From Bacteroidota bacterium (GTDB lineage: Bacteria > Bacteroidota > Bacteroidia > Cytophagales > Cytophagaceae), in contig JAEWAY010000033.1 in the NCBI GenBank assembly GCA_023391415.1, positions 124,001 through 188,000 on the forward strand: DNA of 64,000 nucleotides, written 5' to 3'. Shown here one piece after another: positions 16,926-25,334 of the stretch. The notes under the pieces are model-generated. The model saw nothing but the letters and a program-made list of their open reading frames with translations, was not told the origin of the DNA and did no database searches. Within the stretch, counting starts at the first letter, position 1. Every line of letters begins with the position of its first letter. The position numbers and the translations under genes are program-made.

Positions 16926-17570
16926 ATGAAAGAACTACTTCAAAAATATAAAACCAACGCCCGGCTAAAGGAATTTATACTATGGACCCTTATCCCCAAA
17001 AACCAGGCGAGACCCAGGTGGTGGGTCAAAAACTTTTTGAATCCCTTTATGCATTCCGCGGGCAAAAACAGCCTGATCCGTAAAAATACCCGTATGGACC
17101 TCCTGCCCTTCCGCGAATTCTCGCTCGGAGCGAATTCGACTATCGAAGATTTTTCTGTCATCAACAATGGCATGGGTCCCGTTACGATCGGCGATGAAAC
17201 CCGAATTGGCTTATCCAACGTGGTGATAGGACCAGTTTCTATCGGTAATCAGGTTATTCTGGCGCAAAACGTTGTCCTTTCCGGATTAAACCACGGTTAT
17301 CAGGATATAAACACCCCTATCTGCAAACAAGCCTGCACTACAGCCCCGATTACCATCGAAGATGAATGCTGGATTGGCGCCAACGTCGTCGTCACCGCCG
17401 GAGTGACTATTGGCAGACACTCTATTGTCGCCGCGGGAAGCGTCCTTACCAAAGACGTACCGCCCTATAGCGTAGCAGCGGGCAATCCGGCCAGAATTAT
17501 CAAGCGATACAACGCTGAAAACGGGCAATGGGAGAAAGTCGCCGACGCTCCTTTGAAAAAAGTCTCATAA
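16926..17570 (+). CDS. hexapeptide-repeat acyltransferase (left-handed beta-helix, WcaF/Vat type)
   Basis: A 214-residue protein with left-handed beta-helix repeats over roughly residues 60-195, and the diagnostic loop and C-terminal pattern: SGLNHGYQD near residue 120 with the catalytic-type His, then CWIGANVVVTAGVTIGRHSIVAAGSV and AGNPARIIKRY. Such enzymes transfer acetyl from acetyl-CoA to sugar hydroxyls. Located 21 bp upstream of a membrane glycosyltransferase and in the same direction, so acetylation of the locus polysaccharide or its precursor is the likely role (inference). Confidence 0.88.
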   Translation: MKELLQKYKTNARLKEFILWTLIPKNQARPRWWVKNFLNPFMHSAGKNSLIRKNTRMDLLPFREFSLGANSTIEDFSVINNGMGPVTIGDETRIGLSNVVIGPVSIGNQVILAQNVVLSGLNHGYQDINTPICKQACTTAPITIEDECWIGANVVVTAGVTIGRHSIVAAGSVLTKDVPPYSVAAGNPARIIKRYNAENGQWEKVADAPLKKVS

Positions 17571-17590
17571 CGCCATAAATCAAAAACCAG

Positions 17591-18784
17591 ATGACACTGA
17601 ATACATTGTTTACCATTCTTTTCTGGACAAGCCTGTTTATCGCTTTGTACACGTACGCCGGATACGGTATAGTCATCTACGCCCTGGTAAAGATAAAACG
17701 TCTTCTTTTCAAAGGCGCGCCCTCACCCGATACTGGCTTTGAACCGGAAGTCGCCTTTGTAGTGCCTTGCTACAACGAACTTGACTATATCGACTCAAAA
17801 ATAAAAAATTGTCAGGCTCTCGACTACCCAAAAGAGAAGCTCAAGCTTGTCTTTATAACCGACGGTTCGGACGACGGCACCAATATCAAGGCCGCGGCCT
17901 ATCCCGATGTAACCGTATTGCACGAAGCCCAGCGAAAGGGCAAAGCGGCCGCGGAAAACCGGGTTATGCGACATGTCCATTCTCCGATTATCATTTTCTC
18001 AGACGCCAACACGATACTCCCATCTCATGCCGTAAGGCGTATTGTAAGACACTACGCGAACCCAAAAGTCGGGGCCGTATCAGGTGAAAAACGGATTCTA
18101 TCGGGAGAAAAAGACAACGCTACGGCCGCGGGAGAAGGGCTTTACTGGAAGTATGAATCATTTCTGAAAAGAATGGACTCTGAACTATACAGCATAGTCG
18201 GAGCGGCGGGAGAGTTGTTCTCTTTCCGTAGAGAGCTCTATAGCGATCTGGAGGAAGATACGATTCTGGATGATTTTGTAGAGTCACTGCGAATCGCGGG
18301 TAAAGGTTACCGTGTCGTGTATGAACCGGAAGCGTACGCGATGGAAACCGCTTCCGATTCAGTCAAAGAGGAACTAAAGCGAAAAATCCGGATCTGCGCG
18401 GGAGGCTGGCAATCCATGCATCGCCTGGCCTCGCTTCTGAATCCCTTCCGGTATGGCGTATTGACGTTTCAATACATCTCTCACCGCGTACTACGCTGGA
18501 GTATCGTACCTCTCCTGCTCCTTCTTCTGTTCCCCATCAACGCCTATCTGGCGTCCACACATATCTTCTATCAGCTATTCTTCCTCGCGCAATGCCTGTT
18601 TTATATAATGGCTATTAGTGGTTGGTTTCTGGAAAACAGACGTATAAGAGTAAAAGCGCTGTTTGTTCCCTATTATTTCTTCATTATGAATTACGCGGTT
18701 TTTCTAGGATTTTTCCGGTATATCAATGGTAGTCAGGCGGCGGCTTGGGAACGAGCGAAGAGAAGCGCCGTGACAGGATCATGA
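17591..18784 (+). CDS. membrane-bound processive-type family 2 glycosyltransferase
   Basis: A 397-residue protein: N-terminal transmembrane helix (about 8-30), cytoplasmic GT2 domain with AFVVPCYNELDYI, ITDGSDDGT and the metal site FSDANT, then several C-terminal helices (about 300-385). The EDTILDDFVESL segment and KRKIRICAGGWQSM place it among hyaluronan/chitin/cellulose synthase-like enzymes. The QxxRW motif appears as AGGW, which is a divergence, so processivity is uncertain. It is coupled to the acyltransferase gene. It is a second membrane synthase in this locus alongside the gene at 10478. Confidence 0.87.
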   Translation: MTLNTLFTILFWTSLFIALYTYAGYGIVIYALVKIKRLLFKGAPSPDTGFEPEVAFVVPCYNELDYIDSKIKNCQALDYPKEKLKLVFITDGSDDGTNIKAAAYPDVTVLHEAQRKGKAAAENRVMRHVHSPIIIFSDANTILPSHAVRRIVRHYANPKVGAVSGEKRILSGEKDNATAAGEGLYWKYESFLKRMDSELYSIVGAAGELFSFRRELYSDLEEDTILDDFVESLRIAGKGYRVVYEPEAYAMETASDSVKEELKRKIRICAGGWQSMHRLASLLNPFRYGVLTFQYISHRVLRWSIVPLLLLLLFPINAYLASTHIFYQLFFLAQCLFYIMAISGWFLENRRIRVKALFVPYYFFIMNYAVFLGFFRYINGSQAAAWERAKRSAVTGS

Positions 18785-18886
18785 CGACTTATATCAATTA
18801 CACGCTGAATAATGACAACTCACGCGAATCATAATCGATAAAAAAATCGTTCGTATCATAAGCTAAATACAAAAAGAAACCAAAAC

Positions 18887-18917
18887 TTGCTTATCAAATG
18901 TTTATTTCATAACTTTG
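18887..18917 (+). promoter_or_regulatory. Bacteroidota-type promoter for rpsU
   Basis: TTG at 18887-18889 and TAACTTTG at 18910-18917 are separated by 20 bp, matching the TTG/TAnnTTTG consensus of this phylum's primary sigma factor. The rpsU start lies 49 bp downstream. Confidence 0.7.
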
Positions 18918-18966
18918 CGTCCCTTTGAATAAATAAATTTTAGGAAGATAGGAAGATTATTTACTT

Positions 18967-19158
18967 ATGATCGTAGTTAACGTAAAAGAAAACGAATCAA
19001 TAGACAGAGCTCTTAAAAGATTCAAGAAAAAATTTGAAAGAACCGGCGTTCTTAAGGAATTAAGAAGCAGAGGTCATTTCGAAAAGCCCTCTGTTTCCAG
19101 AAGAAACGAGCTTATTCGCGCGAAATATAGAGAAAGAATGCAACAAAAAGGAGCTTAA
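18967..19158 (+). CDS. rpsU: 30S ribosomal protein S21
   Basis: A 63-residue basic protein with the S21 pattern: MIVVNVKENESIDRALKRF at the N-terminus and a Lys/Arg-rich helix after it, ending RMQQKGA. S21 binds the 30S platform near the anti-Shine-Dalgarno region of 16S rRNA. In Bacteroidota the gene is typically followed by a tyrosine recombinase and hpf, as here. It has a good promoter at 18887-18917 and is 39 bp upstream of the recombinase gene. Confidence 0.97.
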   Translation: MIVVNVKENESIDRALKRFKKKFERTGVLKELRSRGHFEKPSVSRRNELIRAKYRERMQQKGA

Positions 19159-19197
19159 TCCTTTTCGTCTTTCTTATACATTGGTTATATTGGTAGT

Positions 19198-20097
19198 ATG
19201 TTAGCGACTTCCAATATAACCGATATTTTTTTGGATTACCTCCAATCGGAAAAAAGGTACTCCCCGCACACCCTTACATCATATGCCAAAGATCTGGAGC
19301 AATTTAAAAGCTATGTCAAGGAAGCTTTTGACGTAGACGAAATCGCTTATATCTCCACACACGCTATGATCCGCTCATGGATTGTCGATCTGTCGGAACG
19401 CGATTTTTCGCCTAGGAGCATCAACCGTAAAATCGCCTGTCTCAAGTCTTTCTACAAATTTCTTCAGCGTCGGGGAATGATCGATAAAAACCCCATGCTC
19501 CTCATCACCTCTCTCAAAACAGGGAAATCCATACCAACCTTTGTCACGGAAGAAGCGATCATTTATATTCTGGACCATTTTTCATATAGCGATGACTTTT
19601 CCGGCACCCGCGATAAACTGGTCATCGAATTGCTATATGGCACAGGTATTCGTCTGGCGGAGCTAGTCAACACCCAAGACCGCGATATCAACCTTTACGA
19701 ACAAACCATCAGAATAACAGGTAAAGGAGGCAAGGATCGCTTTGTACCATTAAACAAATCGCTGATAAAACTGATTAAGTTATATAATTCTCAAAAAACT
19801 CTCCTTTTTGAAAACGAATCGGAAAGTTTTATCGTAACAGATAACGGAAGAGCGGCTTATCCAGGCTTTATTTATAAACTTGTTAAGAGATACCTGTCGA
19901 TGATACCCGTACTGGACAAAACCAGTCCGCACGTCCTGAGGCACACATTCGCGACACATCTGCTCAACAAAGGAGCGGATCTGAACGCCATCAAGGACTT
20001 ACTCGGACACGCCAGTCTGGCGGCTACACAGGTATATACTCATAACTCGCTTGATAAGATAAAAGCCATTTTTGAGCAGGCTCATCCTAAAGCGTAA
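19198..20097 (+). CDS. xerC: tyrosine recombinase of the XerC/XerD type
   Basis: A 299-residue recombinase: N-terminal SAM-like DNA-binding domain (about 5-95) and C-terminal catalytic domain (about 110-295). The catalytic set is complete: Arg152 (GTGIRLAEL), Lys176 (GKGGK), His245 and Arg248 (HVLRH), His271 and the nucleophile Tyr280 (VYTH). The length and its position between rpsU and hpf fit a chromosomal Xer protein that resolves chromosome dimers at dif, rather than a mobile-element integrase. Whether this is the XerC or XerD partner cannot be settled here. Confidence 0.9.
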   Translation: MLATSNITDIFLDYLQSEKRYSPHTLTSYAKDLEQFKSYVKEAFDVDEIAYISTHAMIRSWIVDLSERDFSPRSINRKIACLKSFYKFLQRRGMIDKNPMLLITSLKTGKSIPTFVTEEAIIYILDHFSYSDDFSGTRDKLVIELLYGTGIRLAELVNTQDRDINLYEQTIRITGKGGKDRFVPLNKSLIKLIKLYNSQKTLLFENESESFIVTDNGRAAYPGFIYKLVKRYLSMIPVLDKTSPHVLRHTFATHLLNKGADLNAIKDLLGHASLAATQVYTHNSLDKIKAIFEQAHPKA

Positions 20098-20121
20098 GTT
20101 TAACTTTTAAATTGTGAAGAC

Positions 20122-20424
20122 ATGAAATTGCAGATCCAATCCATCCACTTTGACGCTGACCAGAAGCTTCTCGATTTTATCCAGAAAAAGATGGATAAAC
20201 TTGACACATTTTTTGACAGGATCGTCGACGGTGAAGTTTATTTGAAAGTTGAAAATAATGATCAAAAAGACAACAAATGGGTACACGTACAATTGCGCTT
20301 ACCCAACAAGACCTCTCTGAATGTCAAAGAACAGGCGGGCACATTTGAAGAAGCGATCGACGTCGCGTACGAAAGTCTCGCCAGACAACTGAAAAAATCC
20401 AAAGACAAGCTGGAGCAACGATAG
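20122..20424 (+). CDS. hpf: ribosome hibernation promoting factor (HPF/RaiA family, short form)
   Basis: A 100-residue protein with the family pattern: MKLQIQSIHFDADQKLLDF at the start, then a helix with MDKLDTFF and the SL-repeat strand YESLARQLKKSKDKL near the end. It belongs to the short form without the C-terminal dimerisation domain. HPF binds the decoding centre of idle ribosomes, blocking translation in stationary phase. It is the last gene of the rpsU-xer-hpf group and is closed by a strong terminator 1 bp after the stop. Confidence 0.95.
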   Translation: MKLQIQSIHFDADQKLLDFIQKKMDKLDTFFDRIVDGEVYLKVENNDQKDNKWVHVQLRLPNKTSLNVKEQAGTFEEAIDVAYESLARQLKKSKDKLEQR

Positions 20425-20465
20425 AAATAAGAAAGCCCCCGGTCGCGCCAGGGGCTTTCTTATTT
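20425..20465. terminator. bidirectional terminator between hpf and metK
   Basis: A 15-bp perfect stem (AAATAAGAAAGCCCC / GGGGCTTTCTTATTT) with an 11-nt loop. A-run and T-run on opposite sides allow it to work for hpf on the plus strand and for metK on the minus strand. Confidence 0.95.
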
Positions 20466-20483
20466 TAGCGCTGGAAGGATTTA

Positions 20484-21761
20484 TCAGCCCAGATTAAACT
20501 CTTTCTTCACACGATCCACATAATCCAGTTTTTCCCAGGTAAAGAACTCCAATAGCTTTTTTTGACTTCTCCTTATTTCGGTCACTGTATCTCCTTCATT
20601 ACGAACCTCTACATGATTCAGCACCACTTCTCTTGAAAAAGGCTCCCTCCCTACATGCCCGTATGAAGCGGTCTCCTGATAGATCGGATTCATAAGTCCA
20701 AGTCGCTCTACGATCGCTTTGGGTCGCATATCAAACAGATTGTTTACCTTTTCGGCAATCTGGCCATCCGTCATATTTACCCTGGCTGTGCCATAAGTAT
20801 TAATATTGATCGAGATTGGCTTGGATATCCCGATGGCGTATGCTACCTGTACAAGTATTTCATCCGCCACGCCCGCGGCGACAAGATTCTTAGCGACATG
20901 TCTCGCCGCGTAAGCCGCGCTTCTGTCAACCTTCGAAGGATCCTTCCCTGAGAAAGCTCCTCCACCATGGGCGCCCTTGCCTCCATATGTATCTACTATA
21001 ATCTTTCTGCCGGTCAGCCCGGAATCTCCATGAGGGCCGCCTATGACAAACTTACCGGTAGGATTGATATGGTAGATTGTCTTGTCATCCAGCAACGCCG
21101 CTGGAATTACTTCCGAGATCACATGCTTCTTCACATCGGCCGCGATCGTCTCAAGCATCTGACTATCGTTTCCAAATTCGTCATGCTGTGTGGATACAAC
21201 GATGGTATGCACCCGCAGCGGCTTACCTTCGCTATTATATTCAATGGTTACCTGAGACTTGGAATCCGGACGAAGATAGGTCATGCTTTTACCTTCCTTC
21301 CGGATTTCTGTCAATTTCCGGAGGATACGGTGTGAAAAAGCCAGCGCCATAGGCATATATTCCGGCGTTTCCCTGGTAGCGTAACCAAACATCATCCCCT
21401 GATCTCCCGCTCCCTGTTCCTTATCCAAGCCTTCTCCCTCATTAACGCCCCGCGCTATGTCCGGAGACTGTTGGTGAAGCGCGGTAATAATTCCACAGGA
21501 ATCCGCGTCAAACATATATTCGGCCCTGGTATAGCCAATCTTCCTAATCGTATTACGTACTATTTCCTGTATATCAACATAGGCTTTGGTTGTCACTTCA
21601 CCCGCGATAACCGCCAAACCTGTCGTTACCAATGTCTCACAGGCAACCCTCGACTTGGGATCCTGACATAGCATGGCGTCGAGTATGGCGTCCGAGATTT
21701 GATCGGCAACCTTGTCCGGATGCCCTTCAGAAACTGATTCAGAAGTAAATAAAAATGACAT
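20484..21761 (-). CDS. metK: S-adenosylmethionine synthetase
   Basis: A 425-residue MetK that makes S-adenosylmethionine from methionine and ATP. The N-terminal signature SEGHPDKVADQISDAILDA, the second signature GAGDQGMMFGYA, and the glycine-rich GGAFSGKDPSKVDRSAAY segment with its potassium and phosphate ligands are all present. It is somewhat longer than E. coli MetK (384), in line with Bacteroidota enzymes. A single-gene transcript is likely: the shared terminator lies downstream and the RsmI-like gene 88 bp upstream is in the same direction. Confidence 0.97.
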   Translation of the reverse strand: MSFLFTSESVSEGHPDKVADQISDAILDAMLCQDPKSRVACETLVTTGLAVIAGEVTTKAYVDIQEIVRNTIRKIGYTRAEYMFDADSCGIITALHQQSPDIARGVNEGEGLDKEQGAGDQGMMFGYATRETPEYMPMALAFSHRILRKLTEIRKEGKSMTYLRPDSKSQVTIEYNSEGKPLRVHTIVVSTQHDEFGNDSQMLETIAADVKKHVISEVIPAALLDDKTIYHINPTGKFVIGGPHGDSGLTGRKIIVDTYGGKGAHGGGAFSGKDPSKVDRSAAYAARHVAKNLVAAGVADEILVQVAYAIGISKPISININTYGTARVNMTDGQIAEKVNNLFDMRPKAIVERLGLMNPIYQETASYGHVGREPFSREVVLNHVEVRNEGDTVTEIRRSQKKLLEFFTWEKLDYVDRVKKEFNLG

Positions 21762-21849
21762 ACTTATCTCTTAAAGCTTTATATTAAAATTTTATCCAAA
21801 TATACGTGAATATACATTCTTAATTATACTATCGCGACCCAATTATATC

Positions 21850-22566
21850 TTATTTTCTCCCACCCAGTCCAAAGATTGTCGGTTTTTTGTATAAATCGGG
21901 AGGATTCTTTCGCCAATCAGCGACTTTGAGCGTTTTTATCAGCTCGTTAGACCCCGATATATCCGAAGCCACGCATAATAAGGTGTCCTCTCCCAATTCC
22001 TTTAGAAGATCCTCAAGCATATGATTGTTTCGAAATGGAGTTTCCATAAACAGTTGCGTCTCACCGGTAGCGCTCTCTTTTTCCAGTATACGAATCTGTT
22101 TACCCCTCGCTTTCCGGTCAACCGGAAGATAACCTTGAAAAGCGAACCGCTGCCCGGAAAAGCCACTTCCCATGAGAGCCATCAGAATAGCCGAAGGACC
22201 AGGTAATGGCTTAATCGCCCAACCATTTTTATGTCCATATGTTACAGCTACCGCTCCGGGATCCGCGACGCCAGGACACCCGGCTTCCGATATGACTCCT
22301 ACACTGACTCCCATCGGAATCTGCCTGAAATACGCCTCGACATCCCGTTCAGACGTCTTTTTATCCAGAGTAAAAAAAGTCATTTCCTCAATGACTCTGC
22401 CAGACTTGAGCTTGCTTATGTAGCGCCTGGCCGTCCTTATGTTCTCCACCAGATAATAATCCGTATGCCTTATAACATCCACTATCTGCGGCGCCATAAA
22501 ATCCGGCTCATTGTCTTCCGATAAAAAAGAAGGAATTAAAAAAATCGTACCTTTGTTGGACGACAT
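21850..22566 (-). CDS. SAM-dependent methyltransferase of the tetrapyrrole-methylase fold (RsmI-like)
   Basis: A 238-residue protein of the corrin/porphyrin methylase superfamily, closest by motif to RsmI, which 2'-O-methylates C1402 of 16S rRNA. Seen: VISEAGCPGVADPGA near residue 93, the SAM-binding PLPGPSAILMALMGSG near 118, and METPFRNNHMLEDLL near 173. RsmI itself is usually about 220-290 residues and starts with a GTLYVVATPIGN-type motif; this protein starts GTIFLIPSFLS instead, so it may be a paralogue with another target. It sits upstream of metK, which supplies its cofactor. Confidence 0.8.
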   Translation of the reverse strand: MSSNKGTIFLIPSFLSEDNEPDFMAPQIVDVIRHTDYYLVENIRTARRYISKLKSGRVIEEMTFFTLDKKTSERDVEAYFRQIPMGVSVGVISEAGCPGVADPGAVAVTYGHKNGWAIKPLPGPSAILMALMGSGFSGQRFAFQGYLPVDRKARGKQIRILEKESATGETQLFMETPFRNNHMLEDLLKELGEDTLLCVASDISGSNELIKTLKVADWRKNPPDLYKKPTIFGLGGRK

Positions 22567-22605
22567 AGTTAATGATTAGATATATAAACTTATAATAAAA
22601 TCTTA

Positions 22606-22830
22606 ATGGAGCAATTGACCGGGATAGGCAAAATACTGATGATATTGGGGGGAGTTCTTTTTCTGATAGGTCTGGTAATCACCTTCTCCGGAAAAATCCC
22701 CTTTCTGGGAAAGCTCCCCGGAGATATTCTTATACAAAAGAAAAATACCACCTTCTATTTTCCACTCGCGACCTCTATTCTTCTCAGTTTACTGCTCAGC
22801 CTGATTCTTTACCTACTTAGAAAATTTTGA
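22606..22830 (+). CDS. DUF2905 family small membrane protein
   Basis: A 74-residue protein with two hydrophobic helices (about 9-27 and 50-72) joined by a loop containing GKLPGDILIQKKNTTFYFP, the hallmark of the DUF2905 family. These are inner-membrane proteins of unknown function. The gene lies divergent from the RsmI-like gene and its 3' end overlaps that of the convergent hydrolase by 18 bp. Confidence 0.88.
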   Translation: MEQLTGIGKILMILGGVLFLIGLVITFSGKIPFLGKLPGDILIQKKNTTFYFPLATSILLSLLLSLILYLLRKF

Positions 22831-23580
22831 AAATTCCCGGATAGTCTCCGCGAACTCTTGAGGCTTTTCCGCGTGCAACCAGTGACCCGCTCCATGAATA
22901 GTCACAATTTTCACATCTCTAAACTGCTTTTTTATCAACTCTTCATCCCTTTCTCTTATATAGTTGGACTGATCGCCTCTGATAAAAAGAAATGGCTTGT
23001 CAATGACAATGTCTTCACTCAACCCCTCTCCTACGTTGTCGATCTTATCTGTAATGACAGGCAGGTTAATCCGCCATCTAAAACCGCTATCGGTTCGCTC
23101 CAGATTTTTAAGAAGAAACTGCCTTACCGGCAATTCCGCGACTTTCTCTCCTAATATCTTATCCGCTTCCTGCCTGCTCTCTAGCGACTCCAGATCAATA
23201 CTATTGAGTCCGTCCAGAATTTCGTCATGATGTCTTTTATAAAATCTGGGAGAAATATCCATAACCACATATCTCGCCTCAAAATCCGGATAGTTGGCCG
23301 CGAAGTTCATCACCGTCTTTCCTCCCATGGAATGACCGACGATCAATGGATTCCTTATTTTTTTGGCTTCCAGAAACTCCATAAGGTCGGAAGCCATATC
23401 ATCATAAGTAAACTCCTGGCTATGAGGGGAAATTCCATGATTTCGCTGATCAAGCAGATATACTTTATATTCGTCCGCCAGCAATTTCGCCGGACTGAGC
23501 AAATTGTCCGAAGACCCGAATACTCCATGCAATATGACAATAGGGTCTCCCTCTCCTAGTTCTTTATAAAACAATTTCAT
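22813..23580 (-). CDS. alpha/beta-fold hydrolase (YbfF-like esterase)
   Basis: A 255-residue hydrolase. The oxyanion region is ILHGVFGSSDN, the nucleophile elbow is GHSMGG with Ser84, and the C-terminal His is in HGAGHWLHAEKP. The short HGxFGSSDN pattern and size match the YbfF/acyl-CoA esterase group. Natural substrate is unknown. Its ATG overlaps the pdxJ stop by 4 bp (ATGA), so the two are translated from one message, although a metabolic connection with vitamin B6 is not evident. Confidence 0.87.
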   Translation of the reverse strand: MKLFYKELGEGDPIVILHGVFGSSDNLLSPAKLLADEYKVYLLDQRNHGISPHSQEFTYDDMASDLMEFLEAKKIRNPLIVGHSMGGKTVMNFAANYPDFEARYVVMDISPRFYKRHHDEILDGLNSIDLESLESRQEADKILGEKVAELPVRQFLLKNLERTDSGFRWRINLPVITDKIDNVGEGLSEDIVIDKPFLFIRGDQSNYIRERDEELIKKQFRDVKIVTIHGAGHWLHAEKPQEFAETIREFSKFSK

Positions 23581-24293
23581 ACTTCCAGTTTCCTAAGATA
23601 AGTCTGTATCGTGTTTTCCAATCCCATATACAAAGCGTCGCAAATCAGCGCGTGTCCTATAGACACTTCATCTATATATGGTATGTTTTTGACCAAATAG
23701 TTCAGATTTTCCAGATCAAGATCATGTCCCGCGTTCAGACCAAGCCCCAATTCCTTCGCTTTGGCGGCGGCGATTATATACATCTTGATCGCTTCCGCCG
23801 GGTTTTCCGCGTAATTGACCGCGTAAGGTTCCGTATATAGCTCTACCCGGTCGGCCCCGACGAGCGCCGCTCCTTCCACCATAGCCGGATCAGGATTGAC
23901 AAAAATAGAGACTCTGATTCCAAGTTTCTTAAAATCGGACACCACTCTCGTCAGAAAATCTTTATGGGCGATAGTATTCCATCCCGCGTTGGAAGTAATA
24001 GCGTCCGGAGCGTCCGGCACCAGAGTCACCTGTCCGGGCAATGTCCGCTCTACCAACCGGATAAACTTCTCTTCCGGATTGCCTTCAATATTCAGCTCCG
24101 TTTTAATTACCTTTTTCAGCTCAACAACATCTTCGTACCGAATATGCCTTTCGTCCGGCCTCGGATGCACTGTGACGCCCTGCGCTCCAAACCGTTCGCA
24201 ATCCAGAGCCACCCGGACTACGTCAGGATTATTACCCCCCCGGGCGTTGCGCAACGTAGCCACCTTATTAATATTTACACTGAGCCTGGTCAT
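23577..24293 (-). CDS. pdxJ: pyridoxine 5'-phosphate synthase
   Basis: A 238-residue PdxJ, which condenses 1-deoxyxylulose 5-phosphate with 3-amino-2-oxopropyl phosphate in the DXP-dependent pathway to vitamin B6. The N-terminus RLSVNINKVATLRNARG corresponds to the E. coli GVNIDHIATLRNARG, and GVTVHPRPDERHI carries the phosphate-site residues. The C-terminal half has GLGLNAGHDLDLENL and IGHALICDALYMGL. A divergent promoter region with a long inverted repeat lies upstream. Confidence 0.95.
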   Translation of the reverse strand: MTRLSVNINKVATLRNARGGNNPDVVRVALDCERFGAQGVTVHPRPDERHIRYEDVVELKKVIKTELNIEGNPEEKFIRLVERTLPGQVTLVPDAPDAITSNAGWNTIAHKDFLTRVVSDFKKLGIRVSIFVNPDPAMVEGAALVGADRVELYTEPYAVNYAENPAEAIKMYIIAAAKAKELGLGLNAGHDLDLENLNYLVKNIPYIDEVSIGHALICDALYMGLENTIQTYLRKLEV

Positions 24294-24305
24294 GTTTTTT
24301 TATTA

Positions 24306-24333
24306 TTATTAGCTTTGCAAATAAAGCTAATAA
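24306..24333. promoter_or_regulatory. inverted repeat spanning the pdxJ/yqeY divergent promoter
   Basis: Two perfect 11-bp arms (TTATTAGCTTT / AAAGCTAATAA) are separated by GCAAAT. On the plus strand the left arm contains TAGCTTTG (24310-24317), a full match to the -7 box TAnnTTTG. On the minus strand the mirror copy reads TAGCTTTA, one mismatch. This is either a symmetric divergent promoter or an operator covering both. Confidence 0.5.
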
Positions 24334-24352
24334 AATCAAAATTTTTAGAATC

Positions 24353-24805
24353 ATGAGTCTAAAAGCGCGAATCGAAGCGGATATCAAATCAGCCATGCTG
24401 GCCAAAGACAAAGACAGACTAAGAGCTTTACGAAGCGTCAAATCCCTGATTCTCCTCGCTGAAACCGAAAAAGGAGCCAAAGCGGAACTCACGGAGGATG
24501 ACGAAATAAAACTGCTGACCAAAGCGGCCAAACAGCGCAGGGAGTCCGCCGAAGTATACCAAAGTCAGAATCGTCAGGATCTGGAAGCCGTTGAACTGAG
24601 CGAACTATCCGTCATTGAAGAATACCTGCCAAAACAACTGAGCGAAGAGGAGATTCTGGAGAAGCTCAAGGAAATCATCTCCGAGACAGGCGCTCAGGGG
24701 CCACAGGATATGGGCAAAGTCATGGGCGTCGCTACGAAATCTCTGGCCGGACAAGCGGATGGAAAAGTAATTTCAGTATTGGTAAAATCTCTACTCAGCA
24801 AATAG
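24353..24805 (+). CDS. GatB/YqeY domain-containing protein
   Basis: A 150-residue stand-alone YqeY protein, the same fold as the tRNA-binding tail domain of the GatB amidotransferase subunit. It has the typical start (SLKARIEADIKSAMLAKDK), the RKRRE-like AAKQRRESAEVY helix, and ends with DMGKVMGVATKSLAGQADGK. A role in binding tRNA or tRNA-related proteins is suspected but not established. It starts a compact run with cvpA, a PabA-type glutaminase and further genes. Confidence 0.92.
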   Translation: MSLKARIEADIKSAMLAKDKDRLRALRSVKSLILLAETEKGAKAELTEDDEIKLLTKAAKQRRESAEVYQSQNRQDLEAVELSELSVIEEYLPKQLSEEEILEKLKEIISETGAQGPQDMGKVMGVATKSLAGQADGKVISVLVKSLLSK

Positions 24806-24806
24806 A

Positions 24807-25334
24807 TTGAACACCGCGGACATCGTATTCACTGGATTTTTGGCTTTAGGCGGTTATATGGGTTTCCGGAAAGGCCTTTTGCTCGAAATTGTTACATTTC
24901 TGGCACTCGTAATCGGTATCATATCCGCGTTTAAGCTCCTGAACTCGGGAATTGAGCTTATCAGAAATACATGGGGCTGGGACAGCATACTTATTCCTTA
25001 TCTCGCCTTTATCCTGATATTCATTGTCGTATTCTTTCTGATTCATTTGCTGGGCAAGGCCTTAAAAAAGATTCTCGACTTTACCCTGCTCGGCAGCGCG
25101 GATAATTTCGCCGGAGCAGCCCTCGGTATCGTCAAAATGGCGTTTGGCATCAGTCTGCTGCTTTGGCTTACCAGAGCGGCGAGTATTGAGCTTCCTCCTC
25201 AGGTTACAGCGGACAGCGTCCTTCTAACGCCCTTAATCGAGTTCGCCCCGAGAATTACGAGCTGGATAAGCTACGTTATTCCATTTCAGGACATATTCCC
25301 CGCGATAGCCAACATCTTGACCGACTCCCATTGA
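24807..25334 (+). CDS. CvpA family inner-membrane protein
   Basis: A 175-residue protein with four hydrophobic segments (about residues 5-25, 28-50, 65-88 and 105-125) and the CvpA-type ADIVFTGFLALGGYMGFRKG opening. CvpA of E. coli is linked to colicin V production, purine regulation and bile-salt resistance; function in Bacteroidota is unknown. The start codon appears to be TTG at 24807, 1 bp after the yqeY stop, and its TGA overlaps the TTG of the next gene. Confidence 0.82.
   Translation: MNTADIVFTGFLALGGYMGFRKGLLLEIVTFLALVIGIISAFKLLNSGIELIRNTWGWDSILIPYLAFILIFIVVFFLIHLLGKALKKILDFTLLGSADNFAGAALGIVKMAFGISLLLWLTRAASIELPPQVTADSVLLTPLIEFAPRITSWISYVIPFQDIFPAIANILTDSH

Noticed and set aside
19198..20097. 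Mobile-element integrase
   Set aside because: Length, catalytic spacing and the rpsU/hpf context fit a housekeeping Xer recombinase.
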